Positions 31,403-43,239 of a stretch of DNA of 64,000 bases are shown piece after piece. The notes below the pieces were generated by a model that saw only the letters and a program-made list of their open reading frames with translations, was not told the origin of the DNA and searched no databases. Position 1 is the stretch's first letter. Each line of letters starts with the position of its first letter. The translations under genes were made by a program, and so were the position numbers. Origin of the DNA: Xiphias gladius (taxonomy: Eukaryota > Chordata > Actinopteri > Istiophoriformes > Xiphiidae); assembly GCF_016859285.1 (NCBI RefSeq), contig NC_053414.1, forward strand, positions 24,023,517 through 24,087,516. The letters are read 5' to 3'.

Positions 31403-31525
31403 GAACTACTACTACTACTACTGCTACTGCTGCTGCTTTTTCGCCTTCTTCTTCTTCTTTTCCTTCTTCTTCTTCTTCTTCTTCTTCTTTTAATAATAAT
31501 AATAATAATAGTTATAATAATAATA
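31403..31525. repeat. Compound trinucleotide microsatellite
   Basis: Successive blocks of (CTA)n, (CTG)n, (TTC)n with interruptions and (TAA)n, directly against the probable KNOP1 first exon. On the minus strand the TTC block reads as a purine (GAA)n run. Confidence 0.95.
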
Positions 31526-32216
31526 ATGATACATTTACGGCACGCTGTACACTGTAAAGCGTAGTGCTGCCCTCCAGAGACAAGCATTTGCTATTTATCC
31601 TGTGTTTTTGTATACAGGCTAGTTTTAAAAGTACTTTACCAATAAACTGGAAATTATTTTCATTTGCGTCTTTCATTTTTGGTGTATTAGTGTATTGATG
31701 TAGTAAGGCATCATATTGCACATACAGAATGTGAACAGGCTGAATAATCTGGATTTTTTTTTTAATAATCTGCAGGTTTGTTTGTGTCCATCTCTGGTGT
31801 GAGGATCTTCAGTTGAGTTTAACAGACACAATGTTATGGCCACTATGTAATGTAGCAGACCTGCAGTTATCATGTACCGGCTGAGTGCCGTTAGGGACCG
31901 TTCATAAACATACTTTGAAACGTGCTACAGGGTTAGTTGGTTTTAACTATTGAAGACTATTAAGTGAATTGCAAGTGTTATTCATAATCGTTTTGTGTGT
32001 TAATTTCAGTTGTGAAGCTTAGTTTAGAAAAAGGTAATACCAGCACGTTAGTTATAATTTTTTTTAAATTCTTTATTGACTTGACATGAGTCAGCAAAAG
32101 ATAATATACAACATGACATAACACAATATATTAGTAAATATATTAACTGAAAACAACATAAAATGAACAGGAAAAAACTAAAATAACAGTACAAGCAAAC
32201 CAGGATTTAAACCAAC
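31526..32216. other. Intergenic, no gene seen
   Basis: Between the KNOP1 promoter side and the MITE at 32217. A T-rich stretch ATTTTTTTTAAATTCTTTAT at about 32058 reads on the minus strand like a poly(A) signal and tail, with no coding sequence behind it. Confidence 0.4.
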
Positions 32217-32611
32217 TAATGCTGCATTCATGTCATGTGGGATGATCGAAATGGAAAATATTCCCATGTTAACAACTTGTGAGCGTTCAAATCGTCTGAC
32301 AACTCAAGACCATTGTGTGATTACAGTGGTGGTCGTGTGAAAGTTAATACTGTGCACCGACAATATAACACCATGTCCATTAAGAATGGGTTTAATTACA
32401 TTAAACAATGGTCTTTAGTTGATGTGAGGCACCCGTATTTGTTTTGTTTGCAGGCACTTCCATATTAGTAAGTGCCAAGTTGTATATACTGTGTCGGAGC
32501 TTTCCGAAAAATCCTCAGTCATAAGTACAACTTGTATGTTGACGTGAACGCTGTTTAAAAGTGGAAAACTGGTAATTACAGTAACTCCGATATGACATGA
32601 ATGTGGCATTA
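32217..32611. mobile_element. MITE-like element with 20-bp imperfect inverted ends
   Basis: Left end TAATGCTGCATTCATGTCAT (32217-32236), right end ATGACATGAATGTGGCATTA (32592-32611). These are reverse complements at 18 of 20 positions. The interior has no transposase. The TA(A) at each border may be part of the target duplication. Family not assigned. Confidence 0.68.
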
Positions 32612-32999
32612 GTCTATCATAAATCAGCGGTTAATATCACTTTTGACTGTTAGAGTCAAGTTACAGTGTCAGGCATCAGTATGTTTCAAATGAAATGCTT
32701 GTCAGAAGGTTGAACAGCATCTGAAACACCCTCCACTCTTCACGCAGCTACTTCTGTCACACCATGAATGCATTTGAGGAGAGACTGTCCAAAAGAGTGC
32801 ACAGTTATCCACATTTGATGCTCATCACATCTTGCGTGTGTTTGTTATTGTCCCACCTTTGAGTATGGCCATTTGGAACAGGTTTAAAGATCTCTCTCTT
32901 TAGATGTGGTGTGGATGTGGGACAACACTTCCCACAAGTTAGTTCATTTCAAGCTTGCTCTGGGATTCAGCTTTTTTGCCTGAATCAATCTAAGACCCG

Positions 33000-33730
33000 G
33001 CCTCCACCTTTAGCCTCGGAAGTCAAAGGCCCAGTGCCAAGACCAGTCATCTGCATCTGCAGCTTTCAGTAGCCAGTTGCAATTTCTACCTCTGTCTTTA
33101 GCCTTTGACAACCAGATGCATGTGCCTAGCCTGGAAACCAGACCAATCAGCGAGCTCATGTTTAACTGCGAGTTGGCCTGGCGATGCCAGGCTAGCATAA
33201 GCCTTTACTTACACCATTTGGCTCAGCATCAGCTGACTCCTGGACCTATCGCCAGTCACCTGCAATCCCAACACCTTCCTGCAGCCTCTGATAGCCACCC
33301 ATTGCAGACCCAGCAGCCACTATTATAGTCTCCCCTTTGCCAGCAGGCAGCAGCCAGAGTGTTCACATGTAGGTGAGTGGTAACCAGCTTCCTTCTCAGC
33401 CTCCACCTGCTACTTCTAGCTTTAATAGCACTCTCCACCTAACACATCTATGCTTAACACGTTATTCCCGGCTTTTGACTCCAGCTTCCAGGGGCCAGCT
33501 GGTTTCCCTGCCTCGTCCTACAAGCTCTTACAGCCATCTGCAACCCCAGCATCTGACTACAGCCTATGACAACCATTTGCATCAGTTTTCAGCACCCAGC
33601 CTTCAACCTGCAGTGTGAGTTTTAAGAAGCCACCTACAACCTCAGCTGCTAACTACAGTTTCCAAGTGCGGCTGTGGTCACAAATTCCGCCTACAGCCTA
33701 TGCATTTGAGCGGCCATGACTTAAATAAAG
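33000..33730. repeat. Degenerate minisatellite-like tract
   Basis: An unusual C/A-rich tract with recurring phrases: AGTCATCTGCATCTGCAG, AGTCACCTGCAATCCCAACA, CAGCCATCTGCAACCCCAGC; and CCTTTGACAACCAGATGCAT, CCTCTGATAGCCACCCATTG, CCTATGACAACCATTTGCAT. These suggest an old tandem array with units of roughly 40-50 bp or a multiple thereof, now heavily diverged. It allows short open frames on the plus strand (33077-33328, 33373-33618) with a recurring SHLQxQHL pattern but these have no gene context. Confidence 0.55.
33124..33197. repeat. Small inverted-repeat element inside the tract
   Basis: TAGCCTGG (33127-33134) and CCAGGCTA (33187-33194) form perfect inverted ends with AACCAGACCAATCAGCGAG inside. 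This is a short insert of a type seen in fish genomes, interrupting the degenerate tandem tract. Confidence 0.4.
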
Positions 33731-35059
33731 CGCAGGTTACTTTTAAAACACTCCCACACGCAGTAAGGGATTTTAGTACAGATCCTCCCCTGCTATTTTT
33801 GATGGATAGAGCTTGGAGATGCACTGGCTCACAATTCAACACATCACACAGAGTGGAGACATCATGCAGGTCTCCACTTGGCTCTTAAAACTTGGCTAAA
33901 GATACAGCTTTTCTGTGATTACTGACAATGATGAAATATGAGAAGTGTGTAATACTTTCTATAATGTGTATGATGAGAGCAATATTCTAAATAATTTTGG
34001 AAAAAATTTTTCTAGATACACTTGAATGTGTTTGTTTCATGTGTGTACTCTGGACATCTTTTTCAGAATCATCAGTCACACATGGACATCAGTTTTACTG
34101 TCCCCTGGAAAGCTTGTTTGTGTTGTTGAGTGTTTCTTTAGGTGTTTCATAATTTGCTCTTTTTTTATTAATTAGCAGCATGTTTTCTTAAAGTGCGATA
34201 TGCGTTGTCAAAGTGGTGTTCACTATGTTTTCATTATTTTGCGTGTATTTTTTTAAGTTGCGGTACATTGAGCTCTCTGTCAAATTTCATGCCTCTACTC
34301 TCTGGGCTTACAGCAGAGCAGTAGCTCTGTTATCCCTGCAGTAAAGTGGATCCATTAGTGTAACATAAAGGGCAGGAGGCTGAAGAAGGATCAGTTCAAT
34401 GACCAGACAATTATTAACAGAAAATGCACTGATGTATTAGCTTATTGTGCAAATCACATTACAGACATTCATGTAATGCTGCCATATAACAGTGACAGTG
34501 CTATCATCATAAAAGCATCTGAAAAGGAATATACCGGTGCTTTTTCATATTTGGATATTTACGTGAATAAAACTCAGTGATGATAATATTTTCATTGTAC
34601 AATATCAGAGCACACACCTGTACACGAAAGCAAAGTTGTTACACCTTAGTTATTTAGTTAAGTCTTACAGGAGAAGAAATGGTCATAACATGAACATGCT
34701 GACTTCTCTTTGAATTGTATCTTAACTGGAAAGGTTGTCCTGGATTGAATTCCGTCTTGCTCAAGAGACAGAAACTGCAACCCTCCAGTCAAATATAAAG
34801 GATTTTTAGCCAAACTTTGCAGTGTCACTAATGCAGTGTAAACAGTTTATATGAAATGTCATCAGTAAAAGTCACAGTAATGTATGGCAGAATGTTTTGT
34901 CTGTATTTAATGGAATTTGAAATTTAAGGTGATTCTGAATGCCAGAATACATGAGATGCTTCTATTAATCTCAAACAAAGTGTATGTAATGCTCATAGTG
35001 TCTATTTAGGTCTATTTAGTAGATGTTGGAAAAGTTTCAGTTGTGTCACATGGTCTTCC
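33731..35059. other. Intergenic, no gene seen
   Basis: Unremarkable A/T-rich sequence downstream of GPRC5B on the plus-strand map. No splice-joined open frames or clear repeat ends. Confidence 0.45.
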
Positions 35060-35230
35060 TCTGCAGATAGGGTTTGCCCAGTTGTCATGGGATTGAAGAT
35101 GTTTAAATTTCCATTTGCTGAGCACGTGAGATTGTTTTTTCAACTGTTGTTTTCAATGTCAAGAATAAGCTTTGAAACTCAACACTAAAATTGTTCATTT
35201 CTGTCAATATGTATATCAAAATTCTAGAAA
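35060..35230 (+). repeat. Dispersed repeat B, copy 2
   Basis: TGAGATTGTTTTTTCAACTG, TTGTTTTCAATGTCAAGAAT, AAGCTTTGAAACTCAAC match the phrases of the copies at 11288-11400 and 63030-63215 in the same order. Confidence 0.55.
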
Positions 35231-36186
35231 ACACTCAAAATACGTTAATTTTGACAAAATACATTACCTCTAAAATGTGCTTTTACATGCATCTTAAATG
35301 GTCATACATTTCAAATATAACAACGCCCAGACAAGATCGGCGCAGATAATCTGCAAAATCACAATCTCCAACAGTACACTCTATACTGCAGAATAGCTAT
35401 TGCAGTATTAAATGGCTTTTTATGATATGCTTATTAAAAACTGGTTATCCATGAGCTGTAGACTCATCTTTCACCTTTTAAATCCCTCGAAAATCCTCCA
35501 GAACCCTGCACAAGCTCTGTTAAATACATGACATTTATCAATACACACAGTGAAATGTGCCAAACTGTCCAATAGCACTGACAATGGAATGGGGATGTGG
35601 TGAGAAAGACACTGCGAGAGTCCTCTGGGGCCTTCCAGCATGAAATACAGAGGCCAAGCAAGCTCTGTGGGTGTATGGAGGTAATTTACATGAACATCCT
35701 AAGGGTTTCTTTTTCTGAGTTGTAGCTTGACGTCAAACAGAAAGAGAAGAAAATTGTTTTTTACAAAGCAAGCATCACTGATGAACAGGCATCAGCACTG
35801 GTTTAGAGGTGCTCAGGCAAAATGTTTACTTCACTACATTCAAATCATCCTTTAATCTTGAGTGTAACGGTCTAACAGCAGCTCATTCAGTTACTCCCTT
35901 TCAGTACCATAGTGGACACTGAATTTTGATCTTTGTCTCATATATGATAATGTTAGCCCCCCTTATACACTCCTTGTCAGTGTATTTACATATTACAGTT
36001 AAGACTGTATGTGCTGATCAAAATAATGCCATCACTCGATGACAAAATATCCTTAACTGTGGAAGCTGCATCCCTTTATCTTCCCTCTGTTGTGTTCTCT
36101 TGTGATGTCTTTAATATTTCCATATTCTTCTTAGGTAACATTCACAAATGTGACTTGAGTGTATCCTCTTCAAGTCTTGTCCCACA
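35231..36186 (-). other. GPRC5B downstream region
   Basis: Sequence 3' of the GPRC5B stop codon, presumably including its 3' UTR. No canonical AATAAA is found close by on the minus strand, so the message end is undefined. No other gene seen. Confidence 0.4.
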
Positions 36187-39100
36187 TTACCACAACCGGC
36201 GTCCAGTGTAGTTAATTGGGGCTGTGGGCATCTGCAAGAGAGATAAAGAAGTAAAGCAGCCTATCGATTAGTTATTTAGTGATTGAGAGAGAGTGAAATA
36301 CAGAGTGAGTGTTTCTGCCATACTTACTGTACCACCATTCATGACCAGAGCCATCTCGGTGGGTTGGTAGACGTGACCTCTGAAGGCTATGCCAGGACGC
36401 ACACTCCCGTGGCTGCTGTGGTATGTTCCGCTTCGCAGAGCTGACAGACCAAGCAAGGTAAAGCACACACACAAGTTACAGGTATCATGGTAACAAGCGT
36501 CACATCTGCTATATTCTAATGCTTCCATCTTGCAGAGTACCCACTATGATAGATGGCTGTGCTACTGACTGAGACAATCATACATTAATCATATTGAAGT
36601 ATAATATTCCCGCCAGCTGGGTAACCCAGAGGCCCCTCACACTCAGAGTAAACATATACAGGTGATTTTACTCCTTGTTGTTTCTTAGACCTTTTTTCAG
36701 GACTCTGGGGCCGTCTATAGACTGTGCTATTGACATCTTCCAGACTCTCCTGTTAACTTGTCGTTAGCTTTGCTTATTGTTGGGAAGAGATTGGTGAGCC
36801 CATGCAACAGAGTTACAAATTAGGACGACTTATTTCGACGCAGCTGGTTCTAGAAGTTAAAGTCCCATTCATTTTTCCCACGGACAAAGTTACAGGACTT
36901 TGGGAGCACTTCTGTGGCTTGGATCAGCATGAAAACTTTCCCGAATGAATCACCAGTACAAAACGTTAAACACTGCATCAGAAAATATTTGGTTATTTGG
37001 TAAAATGTTGAAGGGACAAGCATGTGGATGTAAGTGTTTGAGGTACAAGTTGACTACAGCTCCCAAGTTGCATTTCAGCAAAAAACATCCAGTCACATAC
37101 CGTGACATAAGCTGCAAATGGTGGGTGGAAGCTCATTATTACAGTAGTGAGAAAACTACAAATGCAATCTGAAGCTTAAATTAATTCACTTTTAATTTCC
37201 GGGCCAATTTTGGGTGAATCTGAATTCGTTACTACTCTGATTCGTGTATCTGGCTGATGCTCATGGGTATTGTAGTATTTTGAGCTTCCTTCCGGGCTAA
37301 AATGACAGACTAAGCATGATCTCTCAGAAACAAAGCTGGAACTAGAACGGCACTCAGTAGAGCGCAGACGTCCACCAAGGCCAATGTCAAACAACATACA
37401 CCAGACTTCAGAGAAAAAAAATTCAAATTCATAGTAAATGATCCGGATCTGCCCTTAAATTCAATCAGCTCTTCCCTGGCCCAAGCCCCATCCCTCCACC
37501 AAGTTTGGTGCAACGCGGTCCAGTGCTTTTTGCCTAATCCTGCTGACAAATACTGCCACAAACAAACAAACAGACACAGGCGACAACATAACCTCTTTGG
37601 TGGAGGTAATAATTTAAACTGGTGGCCATATCACAAATCTGTAAGAATGCTGCCTTATCCATGTTTCTATGTTAAGCAACATTGAGAAGACTGTTGAAAG
37701 AAAAAAATTGAAATGGGGAAAAACATTTCAGGTACTAGTAGCCTCTCCTACTTCGCAACTCTATCCCCAGCACAGCTCCACCCACCTTTATACTGAAGTG
37801 TAGCTGTAAATGAAAACTCCTGTGGGGGTGTGCAGTGCCTTTAAGATTATGGCCGTGTCTGAGATTACTCCCTCGTTCTCTCATTCACTTGTATAGTGAG
37901 CAGCAAATTGAGATTTTGGACCCATATGAATCATCATCCATTTGTGTCATCACTGACAGCTGTAGTGTTGCATAAGCGTTCATTTTGGCATCTATACAAT
38001 GTGGGGCAATGCACTGTGGGATTGTTAGCAGAAAGTAGTGTACATGCTGTAGACATTACTTTTTTCATTCCATTGTAGGGATATTTGAGGGCACTATATG
38101 CCGGATAAACTTCACAGACAGTGAAAAAAAATGGGGGACAGTAAATAAATAGTTTGCTATTTAATAAATAGGGAATGAGACACAGGCTGTGTCACTTTTG
38201 CTGAACAGCAGCCACTGTGTCACAAGTGGAAATTAGATGATATTGGCACATTCAATTTCCCTTTATTTCCCAATATAGGAGTCAGATGCTTCAAAGACTT
38301 CATCATTAGTTGAGCTGACCAGAGGGGGACCACAAGCAGGAAACAACAAACAGGTCCTGTAATGAGGTGCAGTGTGTTTTCTTCTTGTTTTTCTTTTCTG
38401 AGAAAACCAGTGAAATATATATCTGTGACATACTAAAAAACATAGTGTGACAAAAGATTCATACAGTCAGTGAGCTGACTCAGTAATGTCAGTCACACAA
38501 TATCTATCTAATGTTTCCTAAAATTAGCTAACATTAGACACTGTAAGCTACTACAAAGCTTGTAGTCAAAACTAGCATGTTGTATCATCTATTAATTCAA
38601 CTTGACATTTGAAAGGAGAAGATAGTTGTTTCTTCTTTTAGATACCACCTTTTAAAGGAAACTTATAGTTTTTGACAACCTGGGTCTTATTTACTTTGCT
38701 CTGGCAATTGTTCCTGTCCGTTATTATAACACATTACTCACTAGCTCTACTGCAGAGATTCTAGAGACGGGGAGGCTGAAACAAGGCTTACACCACACCA
38801 TCCTTTAGGGCAAGTAACAGAAGCCTAAACACCGTCCTTTCAGCCACAAAATAAATCCTCCAATGTTTTACTTACACTGTGTTACATTACTTTTCTTTCT
38901 TGACTCCGCTAATGTGCATTGCATCCTAATCAGTCAGCTGTACAGTGGCCAACAAATACCAACAGTCTCCTGAAGTCTTCTATCGTGCAAGACACTCTTA
39001 ATGAGTCCTTTCGCTCTATGATTGTCCTGGTTCCTCATGGTTTGGCTCCTCATCTGTGCATACGTGGGCCACATTTTGCTGTAAACAAGCCTACATGGCG

Positions 39101-41314
39101 CTCACGGTAGTATGATGAAATGACAGTCAACCTGCAAGTTGAACAGGAGATTGATCCGCAGCGCAATCGATGATTTGAAAGGAATTTATGGGTGAAAATG
39201 TCAAACTTTTTTTTAGGACTCTTACATAAAGGAACTTATTTAAAGTGATTTGATTTAATTACATTTATAATGAATTTAATTCTATTTTCACTTTAATTAA
39301 TTGAAATGTTATTACTTATATTTTTTTCTTCATAAACTTTAATTTAATGTAATTCATAATGCAATTGAATTTATGATTCAATAATTCAAGTTAATTAAAA
39401 TGTCATTTTATTTTATGATTAAAATTTGGTGCAATTAAGTTTAATTACATTTTTTATTTGATTTTATGGAATTTATTTTATGATTTCTTTAATTAAATCT
39501 AATTAATTCAATTTTTATTTTAATTTAATTTTTATGTACATTTTTATTTAATTGAAAATATAATTGAATTTAATGTAATTTAATTATCTTTTTTTTTTTT
39601 TTAACCTAATCCAAACTGGATCTTCACTGTCGTAGTAGTCTCTTCTCTTGGGTTAGGAGTTCTCTCAGTCGCTCAGTGAAAGCTGCTCTCAGCAGCTTTG
39701 TGAAAAGTTTTTAAGAGGAAAGTCTTTGCTAAGTAATTTAATGCCATTTTTGAGGACACCTAATGATCAAGTGAAAACAGCCCCTGGTCACTAATGAAAT
39801 CCGCTGTAAAGGAACCAGCTAACCATAGAAAAACATGTAATATCCACCTTTAATACTCAAAAGATAGCTTTGATTGGAGTATTGATGTAAAATGTCAGAC
39901 CCCATGAAAGTTTGTTACTTTTGTTGTCTACACTTTTCATTCCTGAACATGACACTGGATGTAGAAAACACAAAGTCATGCATCATTTTTGGAAAAGAAT
40001 CAAGGCAACGTTAATTTTCGTTTTGCAATGTTGTTCTTATGACTTACTGGAAAACACCTAAATGCCAATATTATTTTGCTGAAAATACAACCTAATGAGT
40101 TCCATCTGAAGGTATCATGTGACCCAGGTTAAAAAAAATGAATTGATTCCTTATCTCTGTTATACAAACATGCACACACACACACACCCACATTACATAC
40201 TCCTACTTGCACTGTGCTCCTCCATTGAAAAGGCATGGTTTTCTGGGAAGGGTCGGTGAGAGTGTGCAGGGAGCTCATCTCCAAAATGTGGAGGAGGGGA
40301 TGTGTGACTGGTGTCGAAGAAATCTTGTGTGTTGGACTGTGGAGGTTTTCGGAGACACATGTGCACCTCTGGAATGGCATGAAACAGCAGCAGGATCCAG
40401 CCCTGAATGACCAGGGCCACCGCCAGCGCAGGCTCATCCAACACCTTTACATCCTTCTTCCCTCCTCCTCCTAACCTTTCTCCTTTCCCCTTCCCTCTCA
40501 ACGCCCGGCTGCCGTAAAGATAGAACCCCAGCCAGGCCACCCATAGCAATGCTGATGCCAGACTGGACAGGAAGAGCCAGACGGCATTACACTTCCATCT
40601 CCGTTTTTCACTCTCTCCTTCTCTGTCTTCTTCATTCCCACCTCCTTCCTCTGCCCCCAACTCTCCTCCACAGAGCACGACCCCTAGAGAAAGCCCCATG
40701 GCTATGAGGAGCAGCCCCAAGGTGTAGCTGCATGTCAGAGCAAAGTCCAAAGGTGGATATTCGCAGGCTGGGTGACCCTCTCTGACAACAGTCAACAGGA
40801 CCCATTCAGCAGAGATGATCCCCTGAACCAAGGCCAAGGCCAGGCCGAGCGCTGCCAGGGAGCTGCCTGATGGGCTCGTCTTGCCAGCCACCAGCTTCCT
40901 GAGCCTCACACCCTGCACTAGCAAGCTGGAGAAGCAGAGGGCAAAAAGAGGCCCCCAGAAGGCCCTGCGAACCACACAGAGTGCCTGGTTCTTCCCCACC
41001 AGGAAAGCCAGAGAGATGGAGAAAAGCCCGAGGAGCGTGCCAATGAGCAAGAGAAGAGGCCCCATGCCGGAGCGCCTGGCTGGGTCAGAAATGGAGCGCA
41101 GCTTGACAAGCAGGAGAACACCAAGGACCAGAGAGGTGAGTCCACCGCTGCAGGCCACAGCCTCCAGGACCACACCCCAGACTGACTCCAGGTCACACAG
41201 CACTCTGTATGGAGGGTCCACATCCACACTGCATCCCCGAGGAGGAGGAGAGGGGTGGGATGAACCCAAGGCAATCAGTGACAGGAGGCAGATGATTATA
41301 GGGCTGACGGCCAT
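36187..41314 (-). CDS. gprc5b: G protein-coupled receptor class C group 5 member B (divergent)
   Basis: Three coding exons on the minus strand: 41314-40201 (371 codons plus 1), 36440-36328, and a 45-base last exon 36231-36187; 423 residues. Order: signal peptide (1-19), short ectodomain with cysteines 28 and 40, seven membrane helices (about 47-70, 84-106, 117-137, 152-174, 191-215, 245-267, 295-314), then a cytoplasmic tail. GPRC5B marks include VRRAFWGPLFALCFSSLL (human VRRFLWGVLFALCFSCLL), FHAIPEVH, FSMEEH, and the tail VYQPTEMALVMNGG with MPTAPINYTGRRLW (human ends IPTAPPSHTGRHLW). It is a retinoic-acid-inducible orphan receptor of the plasma membrane. The third intracellular loop and the third extracellular loop are each about 15-20 residues longer than in human. 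A pyrimidine tract and AAG directly before the ATG suggest an untranslated upstream exon, not located. Confidence 0.92.
36441..37329 (-). other. GPRC5B intron 2, proximal part
   Basis: Part of a 3.76-kb intron (36441-40200). The stretch 36770-37130 looks like diffuse repeat sequence (phrases such as CTACAGCTCCCAAGTTGCAT) but I cannot name a family. No coding signal. Confidence 0.4.
37330..37612 (+). mobile_element. 3' end of a LINE-type retroposon
   Basis: Reads CCAAGGCCAATGTCAAACA, GATCCGGATCTGCCC, TCCACCAAGTTTGGTGCAAC, TGCCTAATCCTGCTGACAAA then ACAAACAAACAAACAGACAC and finishes with ACCTCTTTGGTGGAGGTAAT. This is the recurring 3'-untranslated tail of a common fish LINE (RTE-like by memory; class uncertain). 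Truncated at the 5' side with no reverse transcriptase. It lies in GPRC5B intron 2, antisense to the gene. Confidence 0.5.
37613..39179 (-). other. GPRC5B intron 2, middle part
   Basis: No exon or clear element end. The part 38620-39110 has the flavour of dispersed fish repeat (AGGAAACTTATAGTTTTTGA, GACAACCTGGGTCTTATTTA) without definable borders. Confidence 0.4.
39180..39605. repeat. A/T-only low-complexity tract
   Basis: Over 400 bp almost free of G and C, built from degenerate TTTAATT / AATTAAAT words, ending in T14 at about 39590. It lies within GPRC5B intron 2, 0.6 kb from the main coding exon. Likely an expanded and decayed short tandem repeat. Confidence 0.85.
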
Positions 41315-43239
41315 CTTAAAGACACAGAGACAGAAAAAATGTAGAGATGAGACACAGAGAAAGGGTTAAAGGAGATAAAGGTACAGAGAGATAAACAAGA
41401 GGAGTGACACTGTGGAAAAAGATCCAGAGAGGAGGGAGGCAGGAAGGTGAATGTAGATATAACTTATATAAGTGTATACAGGGTCTCCATGATGCACAAC
41501 ATACTGTAGAAACAGCAGCCGATATATTAACATCACAATAAACCTGTTATATATCAGATATCAACATGCTTCTCTCTCTCAGACACACTCAAATTCGCAC
41601 TCACTCACAGCACAGAATAGAACTGCTTTTAGCACTGGGCAATGGTTTCCATGGGAACGGGAAACAGCGTGGGCTGACTACATCACATACTGGGCTTTTG
41701 AGAAGTCGAGTGTCAGTACCCAAAAGCAAAGAGACGCACGACTACACACACACACACACAATGTTTGTAATCACTTGTGAGGACTCGCATAGACATAATG
41801 AATTCCCCTGCCCTAAAATGAACATAATATAAAGTGGTAATCCTCCAACTGTGAATGCGTGAGGTCAAACGTTCTCACTTAAAACAAAATAAATGCCACA
41901 TTAAAACTATTTCATTCTTCATTTAATGAACAATTTTAAACTCACCTCAGAGAAATTCTTGACTTAAAATCTTGATTATTGTGAGTGAAGAGGCATCATA
42001 ATTTTCCAGTCTGCTACTTCAACTTGATAAAGTATTATTGTAATCCCAGTTAATGAAATCCTCGAGGCAGCTGAAACAAAACGGTTTCCATTTTGTCTCT
42101 GAAAATGTCTTTCTCTGCGCTCACAGCTCCCTCTCTTTTAAAGTACAAAATAACACACGTTGAGAGACCAATAATGTCCTGCTGCTGCATTGACACGTTC
42201 AGCTGCTCCGAGAAGAATCCACAATTATGATGCATGCCTTGATACTTCACAAACCCACATAGTCAAATATATCTTCTGTCTCCTTTCACCCTTCTTTCTC
42301 TCTCCCTCTGTCCTAGTCTTTCTATTCACTCTGTCTCCATGTCTGTGTTTCTCTCTCCCTGCTTCACGCTGAATCTGCGGAGGTGTCAAAAGAGATGCAA
42401 TTCCAGCTTTACCTCTCCTCACCCACACATGGGGAGTATGATTTGCTGATGCACCTGTCTAACCAGGAACAAAATAAGAAGTACGTAAAGTATATAAGCA
42501 TGGTAATGCACTGCCAATCCCGTATTAGTGACTGGTTTGCTCATCTCGGTGTTGTTCCCTGCCTTCGGGCTCCCACGTCTTCCTCATACTGCTTACACAG
42601 TTCTTCCTCTCACCCAGAACCATGGGACATGTAGATTCATCTTTGATCACCAGATTGGACCAAAACAATCAGACGTCCCTTCGGCGCTGTGATGTCCGCT
42701 GAGGGTGTGTGTTGTAGAATGAAGATGGGATTTGGATAAAGACGGGCAGATGGTCAATGCAAACACAGGTGACCCTTGTGGCCACGTGGCTTTCCTAGCA
42801 GAGAGTGTTACATAATAGCCTTGAAGACATGATTCAGCCCAGTATCCCTTTAGAGTAGAGTAATCTCCTCCCCTGGAGGTGGCTTCATGTAGGTCGGAGA
42901 GGGACACAACATGAGGAAAACCATGACAAGGAGCAACCATTGTACCAGCTAATCGAGTCAGTTTGGATCAGTGTGTGAGAGATTGATGCTGACAGACCCC
43001 AGTGAGCTCAGTGACAGATAGAGGCCAAACATAGGAGAAGCCAAAGCTGGCCTCTTGTACACAAATAAACTCTCAGACAAACAGATGTAAGTAAAGGAGT
43101 GCACACCTGCACCCTGCTGTGCCAGTCAAGACAGCCTAATCTAGACAGTGAGTCCTTGCTATTATGTAAGCAGCAGGAGCAACTGCTTTGGTTGGTGATA
43201 GTAAAAATATTTAAATCAATACAAGAATATATAAGAATG
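41315..43239 (-). other. Upstream of GPRC5B coding exon
   Basis: Contains GPRC5B 5' sequence and probably an intron, since TTCTGTCTCTGTGTCTTTAAG precedes the start codon like an acceptor. A short (CA)n at 41745-41760 and a CT-rich patch (42280-42365). No coding exon recognised on either strand. Confidence 0.4.

Noticed and set aside
33077-33618. Possible repetitive-protein gene (two frames with SHLQxQHL)
   Set aside because: Frames are separated, lack splice signals and a promoter, and the DNA itself is a decayed repeat; recorded as a repeat tract instead.
40881-41369. 162-codon plus-strand open frame
   Set aside because: Antisense shadow of the GPRC5B membrane exon; composition follows from the GC-rich coding strand.
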